Source of the DNA: Desulfamplus sp.
GTDB lineage: Bacteria; Desulfobacterota; Desulfobacteria; Desulfobacterales; Desulfobacteraceae
DNA length: 24,653 bases
Assembly (NCBI GenBank): GCA_015233755.1
Contig: JADFXA010000003.1
Location: forward strand, 1 to 24,653
Direction: 5' to 3'
Part shown: piece after piece, positions 6,401-14,352 of the stretch
Numbering within the stretch: position 1 is the stretch's first letter
How the letters are laid out: every line of letters starts with the position of its first letter
Made by a program: the position numbers and the translations under genes
Notes under the pieces: generated by a model
What the model saw: only the letters and a program-made list of their open reading frames with translations
What the model was told of the DNA's origin: nothing
Databases searched by the model: none

Positions 6401-9256
6401 TTAAGATGGCTTTTCTGCAACTACAAAGTTTGATGGCACAGATTTTATATGAATATCTTGCTGTGGAAATGCCATTACAATTGCCTTTTCCTTGAATGCT
6501 TTGTTTATCTTAAATCTTATATCAGTCTCAACTAATACAAAATAATCTGTAAATGTCCAAAATCTTAAAGAAAATATCAATGCACTATCTCCAAAATCTT
6601 CAAAAAGAACATCAGGCTCAGGAAATTTTAAAACTCTTGGTGTTCTACCAGCAATTTCAAGAAGCGTTTTTCTAACAAGCTCAATATCAGAACCATACTC
6701 AACGCCAACCTTTACCTTTCTTCTTAATCGTCTATCTTTAAAACTCCAGTTAGTTACACGGTTACTTATAAGCTCAGAGTTTGGAATAATAATTGTTGAA
6801 TTGTCGTAGGTTTGAACCACCGTTGAACGGACATTAGTTTTTTTGACTGTTGCCCAAATGCCGCTAACCTCAATGTCATCTCCAACTTGAATTGGACGTT
6901 CAAACAGTAAAATTATTCCGCTTATAAAGTTACTTACAATGTTTTGAAGACCAAAACCAATACCAATACTCAATGCTCCAAAAGCTACTGTAAGAGTAGT
7001 GGTGTTAAGACCAAACACAATCAATGCTGTAAATATACCAATAATCCATATTGAATAGACTGTTATTGTAGTCATTGACTCTTGCAGCCCATGATCAAGG
7101 CCACTTTGTCCAAGAAAGTGTTTTTGAAACAATTTCTTCCATAATTTAGTAAGAAAATGGGTGCAAAGAATAATCAACACCGCCTGTGCAACGCTCGAAA
7201 TGCTGAAACTCATCGAGCCAACAATAAATTTGTAAGTCAGAATTGTGTAAAGCCAAGAAAATACGAAATCACTGCTTGCCCATGACAGCATGAGCGCTAT
7301 AGTTACAAGAAAAAATAGTGCTACAAAAACTATATTTTTTATTAACCACAATATTGAAAAGCTATTTTTAACATGAGCATGTGGGTGGGCAATATCAAAT
7401 TCAGAAATAGGATGAGTTCCCCCAGGTATCCACTCATTAGATGCACATATAATTAAAAATGACCATGTTAGAACTACAATTGTTTTACCCCATGAAGTAT
7501 ACCAATAAAATGCAAGTGTGCCATAGCCAAGAAGTTCAAGAATAATACCTATAATAGCAACCATAACAACACTATTTTTGTAGAGTGTTGAAACCATAAG
7601 AGTTGTTTTGCTCTGTTTTTTAAAATGGCTTTCCATAATAGGTGTAAACTTTCTTAAAAAATGAATTAGCCAACCATAAAAAGCAATTTCACATAAAAGG
7701 CGATATGCAATAGCAATGCTGCTGTCGCTATTGAGAATACTGCAGAGTAATATATAGATGACTGCTACAAGATTTACTATTTTTATAAATAAAATAATCT
7801 CTTGTAATTGAATAACAGGATATTTACGCTGTATATGCTCAAAAAAATGTATCATCCATAAAACAAAAATCAAGAACATAAATATTTCAACAATAAGATT
7901 GGCAACTATCGCGTAACTAAAAAACAGTTTGAATTTAATGCAGAGGTAAAAAAAAGCCGTTACTGCAGAAAGCACAAGATTGTTGTTGAAGATTTCAAGA
8001 ACTATTTTACTCCAATAACGTTTTTCCAGATGAGATGATGAGGAACATAATTTTTTTATTAATACCTTAAACCTTATTGCAATTATCAAGAGTATTAGTA
8101 AAACCACAATAAATGAGATAAGTTTATGTATGCCGGACAGCCATAGAAAACTAAAACTATTTATCCAGCTATCTTTATCAATTATAGAAGCGGTAATGGA
8201 AAAAAGCTCTGTTATATCTTCTCCCATCCGTTTCCATGCACCTTGAGTTAGAGGATTTGTTTTCCTGGTTAAAAGTTCAGCTTGTTTTGATTCGCGGATA
8301 CGTATTTCAAGATCATTTGCAAGATTTTTATAGTTTTTTTGTATCTCTTCAAGCATTGGTATCTGTTCGTTTATAATTGAAGATATAGACTGTATTAGAA
8401 GTAGTTTTTTTGTAAGAGCAGTTTGCAATGATTTTAATCTAACCGTTAATTTATTAAGAGAATTTCTTTGTTCTTCCGCTGCTTTTAGATCATCTTCTGC
8501 TTTTTGCTGGGCTGACAAAGTTTGCTCTTGTTGAAGTTGTTCTTCAATCGCTATTCTCTGCTCTAATGCCCCTCTTTGCTGCGGGTCTCCATATTTTCCT
8601 AATTCAAGCTGTTGTTCAGGTGAAAGTTTTTTTTGTTTATCAACAATTGCATTATTATCTGATGTCTCTTGTTGGTTATTGTTTTGTGTAATCTGTTTTC
8701 TTTCGACAGTATTGACTGTTGCTATCTCTTGATTAGAAGAGTTCTGAGCGGAAAATTGCAGTTCCATCAAAAATTTATCGTTATTTATCTTCTGTTCATA
8801 GGATATTTGATGGCTCTGTTTTAACTGTTCACTTTTTTCTTTTAATTTTGCTATATCTTTAGTTAGCTTACCAACAGCAGCTTGCGAACTCATATATGCT
8901 TTTTCAAGCAATTTCGTCTCAACATCAGGAAGGTGCAACTGGCTTCCAAATGTGGTCAGCTCTATTTTATAGACATTAGTTTGTGACTCAAATTCTGTCT
9001 TTTTACCTAATATATCTTCTAAGTACGCAAAAAGATCTAAAAACTCTTTTCCTTCCATTTCAAGAGTTTTCTCAATTAAAGCAGTCTGTTCTAAGATTTT
9101 TTTAGTCTTATCTACGCCGGCTGCGTCATTTCTACTGTCACTATTTACCTCTTGAGAAACTTCGATCTTATCTTCGGCAATAGTAATATTGATAACTATA
9201 AATGAAGCGGTAATAATAAAAAATGGTACTATGAATTGCTTAATAAGATTCATCAT
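6401..9256 (-). CDS. large MscS-family mechanosensitive channel with periplasmic coiled-coil domain
   Basis: A 951-residue channel of the large MscK/KefA-like type, which releases ions and small solutes when membrane tension rises. A signal peptide (about 1-27, ending ITIAEDK) leads to a periplasmic region of about 300 residues rich in Glu, Gln and Lys and predicted as coiled coil, with a Gln/Asn-rich stretch near 180-240. Many membrane spans follow (about 370-770). The MscS core is clear at about 735-945: pore helix region TLTVAFGALSIGIGFGLQNI, then FERPIQVGDDIEV, NSTIIIPNSELISNRVTNWS, and the ending FPQQDIHI. ATG ATG at 9256/9253 are both possible starts; a weak GAGA precedes them. It is on the same strand as the thi operon, 33 bases before the riboswitch, but that unit has its own likely promoter. 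Confidence 0.92.
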   Translation of the reverse strand: MMNLIKQFIVPFFIITASFIVINITIAEDKIEVSQEVNSDSRNDAAGVDKTKKILEQTALIEKTLEMEGKEFLDLFAYLEDILGKKTEFESQTNVYKIELTTFGSQLHLPDVETKLLEKAYMSSQAAVGKLTKDIAKLKEKSEQLKQSHQISYEQKINNDKFLMELQFSAQNSSNQEIATVNTVERKQITQNNNQQETSDNNAIVDKQKKLSPEQQLELGKYGDPQQRGALEQRIAIEEQLQQEQTLSAQQKAEDDLKAAEEQRNSLNKLTVRLKSLQTALTKKLLLIQSISSIINEQIPMLEEIQKNYKNLANDLEIRIRESKQAELLTRKTNPLTQGAWKRMGEDITELFSITASIIDKDSWINSFSFLWLSGIHKLISFIVVLLILLIIAIRFKVLIKKLCSSSSHLEKRYWSKIVLEIFNNNLVLSAVTAFFYLCIKFKLFFSYAIVANLIVEIFMFLIFVLWMIHFFEHIQRKYPVIQLQEIILFIKIVNLVAVIYILLCSILNSDSSIAIAYRLLCEIAFYGWLIHFLRKFTPIMESHFKKQSKTTLMVSTLYKNSVVMVAIIGIILELLGYGTLAFYWYTSWGKTIVVLTWSFLIICASNEWIPGGTHPISEFDIAHPHAHVKNSFSILWLIKNIVFVALFFLVTIALMLSWASSDFVFSWLYTILTYKFIVGSMSFSISSVAQAVLIILCTHFLTKLWKKLFQKHFLGQSGLDHGLQESMTTITVYSIWIIGIFTALIVFGLNTTTLTVAFGALSIGIGFGLQNIVSNFISGIILLFERPIQVGDDIEVSGIWATVKKTNVRSTVVQTYDNSTIIIPNSELISNRVTNWSFKDRRLRRKVKVGVEYGSDIELVRKTLLEIAGRTPRVLKFPEPDVLFEDFGDSALIFSLRFWTFTDYFVLVETDIRFKINKAFKEKAIVMAFPQQDIHIKSVPSNFVVAEKPS

Positions 9257-9451
9257 ATTTTTCTCGTTATTCCTTGACTTTATTATTATTGATTGGCTAT
9301 AGAAAAGGCAATTTTAATCATCTTGATTCTTTTGAAGTGTTTTTAGAAGTCATTGTAATTTGTTTGATTTTCATTTTTAGATATTACATGAAAGATGAAA
9401 AAGAAAGATTAAAATTAAGGAGAAGAAGATAAAAACAAAAGGGGAGAAAAG

Positions 9452-9490
9452 ATGAAAAACGATGTAAAAACAGGAGAAATAAAAAAATGA
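9452..9490 (+). CDS. 12-residue leader peptide overlapping the outer-membrane protein start
   Basis: ATG at 9452 follows a strong ribosome-binding site (GGGGAG at 9441-9446, about 5 bases away) and encodes MKNDVKTGEIKK, stopping at TGA 9488-9490. That stop overlaps the ATG of the next gene as ATGA, the usual layout for translational coupling. It could set the translation level of the beta-barrel gene. A second short frame at 9388-9432 (MKDEKERLKLRRRR) lies just upstream but lacks a ribosome-binding site. No family is recognisable at this length. Confidence 0.4.
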   Translation: MKNDVKTGEIKK

Positions 9491-10701
9491 GATCTAAAAT
9501 GGAAAAAATGAAAGCAAGTTTTATTGGTATGTGTGTTTGCATTATAACATCTTTGCCAGTTTCAGCATCTGCAATTGAACTGACTGACTATCTTGATCCA
9601 AATTATAAATATCATGATGCTGAACTTGGTTTACAGTTCAATATGAGTGACGGTAATCAAGATCAAATGAGCTATAATGGTAATGGCAGTCTAACATACA
9701 ACATGGAATATAGCACACTACCTCTTAAATGGGACGTTAATTTAAAGGCAGACACTGATTTTAGCAGGGGTGGTGATGAAAATGACAGCTCTCGCAAAAA
9801 TCTCTATATTGATGGCGATACAACAGTGAAAAAATATCTTGGAGACTACACAGGACCATTTGTTTATGGCGGTTTAGTTCTTGGTGTTAGAGATCTCGAA
9901 GGATCTAAAAATGACGATCCAAAAGTAAAAGTCTCCGCGGGACTTGGATACGGCAGAATTACAACTGCAACACCTCTTATGGAAGCCATTCGCTGCATTC
10001 AAGATTTGACTAAATATGGTCTTATTGCGGGTGAGGTTCAAGATGAAGTATATCTTAAACTTGCTGATATAATTGCAAAAGAAGCTGAGTATAAAAGCCG
10101 TTATAGTAAACGCGAGTATGAAAAATATTGGTATGAAGATATGGAAATAGTTCTTAAAGAGGCTGGAATACTAAGAAATGAGACGCTTGGAGCTTTGGGA
10201 ATTATAAGGATTCAAGATATTCTTACTTATGAACAGGTTCTTAAACGTAAACATGGCTGGGAAGCAGGGGTTCAGTTAGACTACTTAGTATCTGACTATT
10301 CAGGTGAAGACGATGATCCCGGAATGGGACTCTATTACGAATATGCAAAACCTTTTGGCCTTAAATGGCAACTTATTGACCGAATTGGCTATTCAACAAT
10401 CCTTGTTGATGGAGAATTTGGTGATTCAGCCCATACTATAGAGAATAAGCTGGAGCTAAACTATGAGATGTCTGATAAGATAGATTGGGAAAATATATGG
10501 ACACTTGATATTATTTGGGAATCAGACTCAGAGGCTGATGATACATACTTGAATGCACTTGATACTGGTTTGCGTTTCTATCTTTCAAATACTATTGATG
10601 CTAAAACAGGTATTCAATTGACCCATAAAGATAAAGGGGATAATGAAGATGATAGAGTTGACAGCAGACTCTATTTTGAGATGATATATACAATATTCTA
10701 A
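9487..10701 (+). CDS. predicted outer-membrane beta-barrel protein with an internal helical insert
   Basis: A 404-residue exported protein of unknown function. The signal peptide (about 1-29) has core ASFIGMCVCIITSLPVSASA. The mature part has alternating-residue beta strands separated by acidic Asp/Asn/Gly-rich turns (SDGNQDQ, GGDENDSS, SGEDDDPG, SEADD) and ends in IYTIF, with the C-terminal aromatic residue typical of BamA-inserted barrels. Between strands, residues about 159-256 form a helical block (ATPLMEAIRCIQDLTKYGLI through YEKYWYEDMEIVLKEAGI) too large for a simple loop; it may plug the pore or sit in the periplasm. The ATG at 9487 has GGAG at 9473-9476 and overlaps the leader stop; ATG 9499 is an alternative. 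It is monocistronic with its own terminator. Confidence 0.75.
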   Translation: MRSKMEKMKASFIGMCVCIITSLPVSASAIELTDYLDPNYKYHDAELGLQFNMSDGNQDQMSYNGNGSLTYNMEYSTLPLKWDVNLKADTDFSRGGDENDSSRKNLYIDGDTTVKKYLGDYTGPFVYGGLVLGVRDLEGSKNDDPKVKVSAGLGYGRITTATPLMEAIRCIQDLTKYGLIAGEVQDEVYLKLADIIAKEAEYKSRYSKREYEKYWYEDMEIVLKEAGILRNETLGALGIIRIQDILTYEQVLKRKHGWEAGVQLDYLVSDYSGEDDDPGMGLYYEYAKPFGLKWQLIDRIGYSTILVDGEFGDSAHTIENKLELNYEMSDKIDWENIWTLDIIWESDSEADDTYLNALDTGLRFYLSNTIDAKTGIQLTHKDKGDNEDDRVDSRLYFEMIYTIF

Positions 10702-10724
10702 CCGTTTTGATATTTGTAGATACA

Positions 10725-10765
10725 AGATTTGGCAGCTTTAGGAGTTGTCAAATCTTTCTATTTTT
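10725..10765 (+). terminator. intrinsic terminator of the outer-membrane protein gene
   Basis: AGATTTGGCAGC (10725-10736) pairs with GTTGTCAAATCT (10744-10755) over 12 base pairs including two G-U wobbles, with a 7-base loop, followed by TTCTATTTTT. The wobbles become A-C mismatches on the other strand and the T-run is only on this side, so it is oriented for the + strand gene. Confidence 0.82.
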
Positions 10766-10867
10766 ATGGTTAACTTTTAAATAGAGTTTCTGTAAAATTT
10801 GAATTGTTCTCTTGAGTTTACTGGATAGAAAATAGTTTTTTGCAGGAGGGCAAAGTTATTGGCTAAA

Positions 10868-11416
10868 TTAGATATTTTTTTCAAGTGTAAGTTTATTACC
10901 TCTCTCGTTATACCAATATCGTGAAAAATACTGCTCCATTATCATAAGTCCTCTTCCGTGATCCGAATCGTCATCTAAATCTTTAATATTTTTGGATTGT
11001 TCTCTTTTCCAGTTAAACCCATCTCCTTGATCCTCAATTTCCACGATAAGCATTTGCTTTTGATCTATTTTCACATAACATCTAACAATCTTTGCCACAT
11101 TAAAACAGTTGCCATGACGCACAGCATTAGTTAAACCCTCACGCATTACAAGCTGAATTGCAAAAAGGTTGCTTTTTAGCTTTTCAGAATACTCAATTTC
11201 CTGTTTCAACTCTTTTTTAAAATATTTTTCTTCACACTTAAATTTGTTAGAGTGAAAAGATTCAAGTCGTTTGAACAGTTCTATAAGAAATCTTGTTGTT
11301 TCCTCACATGTTCTATCAATATTTTCCATTGTAGAGCTGAATGTAATTGTAATACTGTCGTCAGTTTCGTAGATATGAAATTGATTATTATCTGTTGGAT
11401 TAGATATATCTGTCAT
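10868..11416 (-). CDS. RsbW-type serine kinase / HATPase_c anti-sigma-like protein
   Basis: A 182-residue cytoplasmic protein with a GHKL ATPase fold of the RsbW/SpoIIAB kind. Visible motifs: N box with Glu93 and Asn97 in MREGLTNAVRHGN, G1 box DQGDGF (129-134), and G2 box DHGRGL (152-157). Such proteins phosphorylate STAS anti-antagonists and hold a sigma factor or another target. Residues about 35-85 form a charged helical extension between the first strands and the N box, longer than in minimal RsbW proteins. It lies 64 bases downstream of a response regulator/PP2C phosphatase, the enzyme that normally reverses RsbW-type phosphorylation, so they likely act in one switch. No STAS protein or sigma factor gene is in the window. 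Confidence 0.85.
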   Translation of the reverse strand: MTDISNPTDNNQFHIYETDDSITITFSSTMENIDRTCEETTRFLIELFKRLESFHSNKFKCEEKYFKKELKQEIEYSEKLKSNLFAIQLVMREGLTNAVRHGNCFNVAKIVRCYVKIDQKQMLIVEIEDQGDGFNWKREQSKNIKDLDDDSDHGRGLMIMEQYFSRYWYNERGNKLTLEKNI

Positions 11417-11480
11417 TACTTACACTCCATATAATAAATACACAAAGAAGATTTATCAGATGTTTAAATACATAAATACT

Positions 11481-12644
11481 TCATACTTCTACACATAAAA
11501 TGACAATATCATCTTCAGGCATTTTTCTAAAATTGCTCTTAGAGTTAATAATTTCTTGGTTATCTGCTTCGATATAAAAAAGATTGTGAATTAACTTTTT
11601 AGGTACATCTTCTACTGGTATATCACTAACCAGTTTGAAATCATCAAGAAATTGTTCTGCCCCGTTGACCCATGTTATATTATTTTGGGCAGACTCAACA
11701 AGTCCATCGCTATATATAAAAAAACGATCTCCGTAAGAGACATCAATCCTTGTAATGCCAAATTGTGCATCTTTAAACATTCCGAGCACATCACCATCAC
11801 TACTTAATAGAGTAGGTGTTCCATTAACAGGCAGATGAACAACTGGCGGATGTCCAGCATTTATAACGGTCATCTTTAGCGTCTCACGGTTGAGTAGTAC
11901 ATAACAAGAGGTAAGATATTTACCATCTGGAAGAATTTCAACTAATACATCATTTATCATTTTCATACTCTCTGCTGGAGAGTATACAGGAGTGCAGTTC
12001 TGAACAAGAAGAGCTTTAACAGATGCAGTCATGTAGCTCGTTTTTATATCGTGTCCAGAAAAATCAGCTACAAAGTAGCCTTTAATGTGCTCAGAAATGT
12101 CAAGAATATCATAAAAATCTCCACCAGCTTCATGTAGAGCTTTGTAGTACACTCCGAATTTTGCATCTGGATTATCATGAGGAAGCGGCAACATTGATTC
12201 TTGGGCTTCTGAAAGTTGCCTAAGTTTATGTGCCTGTTCAGCAATAAGAGAGTTGGTAGCAATTGATAGTTTAAGATGTATTCCAACCCTTGCAAGCACC
12301 TCAAGATTATGGAACGGTTTTGTAATGTAATCCACAGCACCAAGGTCAAATCCTTTTAGCTTTGAGTGGACTTCGCTTACACCAGTTAGAAAAATTACAG
12401 GAATTGACGCTGTTAAAGGATTATTTTTTAAGAATTTTATTACTTGAAACCCATCTTCACCCGGCATCTGGATATCAAGAAGAATTAAATCAGGTCTTTC
12501 TGCAACAGCTAATTTTCTTGCATTAGGCCCATTAGAGGCACTTAAAACTCTATATCCCTCTTTTGATAGAGACTTTTCAATTAGCTTAAGATTAACCACA
12601 TGATCATCAACAGCAAGAATAGTAAACGGCTGCTTTATGTCCAT
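11481..12644 (-). CDS. response regulator with PP2C (SpoIIE-type) serine phosphatase output
   Basis: A 387-residue RsbU/RssB-like signalling protein. The receiver domain (about 7-125) has acidic pair Asp13-Asp14, phosphoacceptor Asp57 in LILLDIQMPGEDG, Thr87 and Lys109 (ITKPF). A short helical linker (about 128-155) leads to a PP2C/SpoIIE domain with HEAGGDFYD (172-176 acidic residues), VADFSGHD (Asp194), INAGHPP, YSDGLVES (Asp313) and EDDIVIL (Asp378/379); these are the metal-binding and catalytic acids, all present. Phosphorylation of Asp57 would control removal of phosphate from a Ser/Thr on a partner, probably a STAS protein phosphorylated by the RsbW-like kinase encoded next. The ATG has GAGG about 8 bases upstream. 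The cognate histidine kinase is not in the window. Confidence 0.92.
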   Translation of the reverse strand: MDIKQPFTILAVDDHVVNLKLIEKSLSKEGYRVLSASNGPNARKLAVAERPDLILLDIQMPGEDGFQVIKFLKNNPLTASIPVIFLTGVSEVHSKLKGFDLGAVDYITKPFHNLEVLARVGIHLKLSIATNSLIAEQAHKLRQLSEAQESMLPLPHDNPDAKFGVYYKALHEAGGDFYDILDISEHIKGYFVADFSGHDIKTSYMTASVKALLVQNCTPVYSPAESMKMINDVLVEILPDGKYLTSCYVLLNRETLKMTVINAGHPPVVHLPVNGTPTLLSSDGDVLGMFKDAQFGITRIDVSYGDRFFIYSDGLVESAQNNITWVNGAEQFLDDFKLVSDIPVEDVPKKLIHNLFYIEADNQEIINSKSNFRKMPEDDIVILCVEV

Positions 12645-12986
12645 ATTGTTGTCCTCAATATCATTAACTTAATGCTAAACAGTATTTAAAATATTAAATG
12701 CAATTCAACATTTTATTTCTTGTTTGATTCTTTCAAAGAATGCCCAATATATAATACAGTGGTTATTATATGAATTTTTATAGTAGCATTTTTCAATAAA
12801 TTTGATAACATTGCCTTTACTGTGTCAGAGAAAAAAAATAAGTAGATTTAATCTATCAGTAGCTATAGGTTTTAATAATAAATTTGAGAATATAGGAAAT
12901 ATCTACTAATCTCAATATAATTCAAGATGTATCTCTAATTTTGCAGATATTGAATATTTTTATGTATTGGAAGGAATATAAAAACA
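12645..12986. promoter_or_regulatory. 342-bp divergent intergenic region with two dyads
   Basis: This AT-rich stretch separates the phosphatase gene (leftward) from the coiled-coil gene (rightward) and must hold both promoters; I cannot assign convincing -35/-10 pairs. Two dyads stand out: ATTCTTT-C-AAAGAAT (12727-12741), shaped like a dimeric regulator's operator, and ATATAATA/TATTATAT with a 7-base loop (12749-12771). I see no RNA gene or convincing small ORF. Confidence 0.4.
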
Positions 12987-14327
12987 GTGACTGAATTTAA
13001 TGATATGGATAACAATCGGCTGAAAAATAATGTGAACGAAAAGGTTAGGGAGGCATTTAATCGTTATCACCAAATTGCACAAGAGACATTTCAAAAAATA
13101 TTGGCTGATAAAGAGAGCAAACATCAAGAAGTTATCAATATTTTAACATCACAACTAATAGACTTAAAAACTGAAAAAGATAAATACCTAAATCAATTAG
13201 GTGATATGAATGAATTATTAGCTGTTAAAACTAAAGATATCGAAGCTAAAAAAATAGAGATAGATGCAAAACAAAAAGAAATAGAATCAAGAGATGTTAA
13301 GATTGAAGATGTAAATAGAGAGATAAAGGCAAAACAAAAAGAAATAGAATCAAGAGACCTTAAGATTGAAGATATAAATAGAGAGATAGAAAAATTATCT
13401 ATCAATAAGAGTAAAGTTACAGAGTTGGAGGCTGAAGTTATAAGGCTTTCAGAATTAAATTCTAAAAAATCAATTTCATTAAATGAGGTTTGCAAAGAGA
13501 TAGAGAATTTAAGAAATATCAACAGGATATTAGAAGAGGAAAAGCATAAATTAGTTTTAGAGAAACTATCTATTGAAGCTAAACTCGAGGATATACAAGA
13601 CGCTAACAATAAAAAAATATCTGAAGTTGAGAAGCAATACGAGAGAAAATTATCTGAACTACAAGATAATTATGATAAAAGAATCTCAGAAGTTAAAAAC
13701 AGTCTTGAAGGAGAAATTGCACAACTTAAAGGTAATTACCAAAAAGATATTTATGATATACAAAAATCATGCGATATAAAAATATCTGAATATAGAGTTA
13801 AATTGGAGAATTTAGAGTTAGAGTTACAAAACGCTAAAATATCTCTTCAGGAGAGTGAAAAACAATGCATACAAGAGAACAATTCTGCTATTGTTTCCCA
13901 AAACATTATAACAACTATGACCGAAGAAAATAAATTTCTTAAAATAGATAATGCAAACTTAGAATCACAGAGATGTAGTCTCGAAAAACAAACTTTTGAA
14001 TTACAATTGGAAAAAGAGAGATGTGCAAAAGAACATTTGGCTCTCAAATCAGAAAAAGAGAAATTTGAAAAAGAATATTTAGCTCTCAAATCAAAAATCG
14101 ATGAAATTATAGAACAAAACCAGAAAATTGTTTTTGAAAAAGATACTATTGAGAGCCGGCTATTTGAACTTCAATCTAAAAATGATGAACTTGAGAACAT
14201 TATAACAATTATCCGTAAAGATGCGCAGGAAATTGAAAAAAGTCTAAGAGATGAAATTACGAGCTTAAACAAGATGTTGGAAGAGTCAATAGAGCTTGCT
14301 GAAAGGCTTATAAAAGATAAACACTAA
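12987..14327 (+). CDS. long cytoplasmic coiled-coil protein
   Basis: A 446-residue protein of unknown function, almost entirely predicted coiled coil from about residue 30 to the end, rich in Lys, Glu, Ile, Leu and Asn, with no signal peptide or membrane span. Composition resembles SMC-arm or myosin-like filament proteins but there is no ATPase head. It contains two internal tandem duplications (residues about 94-135, 21-residue unit; about 342-369, 14-residue unit) and a looser 22-residue periodicity near 211-275 (ISEVEKQYERKLSELQ..., ISEVKNSLEGEIAQLK...). The start is GTG at 12987 with GGAAGGA upstream (12969-12975); ATG at 13005 is an alternative. It is followed 25 bases later by a second coiled-coil protein with an OmpA domain, so the two probably form one assembly. 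G+C is very low: 15 of 60 bases at 13201-13260. Confidence 0.8.
   Translation: MTEFNDMDNNRLKNNVNEKVREAFNRYHQIAQETFQKILADKESKHQEVINILTSQLIDLKTEKDKYLNQLGDMNELLAVKTKDIEAKKIEIDAKQKEIESRDVKIEDVNREIKAKQKEIESRDLKIEDINREIEKLSINKSKVTELEAEVIRLSELNSKKSISLNEVCKEIENLRNINRILEEEKHKLVLEKLSIEAKLEDIQDANNKKISEVEKQYERKLSELQDNYDKRISEVKNSLEGEIAQLKGNYQKDIYDIQKSCDIKISEYRVKLENLELELQNAKISLQESEKQCIQENNSAIVSQNIITTMTEENKFLKIDNANLESQRCSLEKQTFELQLEKERCAKEHLALKSEKEKFEKEYLALKSKIDEIIEQNQKIVFEKDTIESRLFELQSKNDELENIITIIRKDAQEIEKSLRDEITSLNKMLEESIELAERLIKDKH
13266..13391 (+). repeat. 63-bp tandem duplication inside the coiled-coil gene
   Basis: Two adjacent 63-base copies (13266-13328, 13329-13391) differ at five positions and each encode a 21-residue unit, AKQKEIESRD(V/L)KIED(V/I)NREI plus one residue. 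Twenty-one residues are three heptads, so the duplication lengthens the coil without breaking register. Confidence 0.9.
14010..14093 (+). repeat. 42-bp tandem duplication inside the coiled-coil gene
   Basis: Copies at 14010-14051 and 14052-14093 encode EKERCAKEHLALKS and EKEKFEKEYLALKS. The 14-residue unit is two heptads, again preserving coiled-coil register. The copies are more diverged than in the 63-bp repeat, suggesting an older event. Confidence 0.85.
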
Positions 14328-14352
14328 CTTTAGATTAAGAAAGAAAAAAATA

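Noticed and set aside
10843..10924. Small ORF from TTG 10859 behind a GGAGG
   Set aside because: It gives only about 21 residues, almost all opposite the RsbW-like gene's end, with no recognisable features.
13266..14093. Tandem repeats as a possible CRISPR or VNTR array
   Set aside because: The copies are directly adjacent without spacers, only two per block, in frame, and encode heptad units of a coiled coil.
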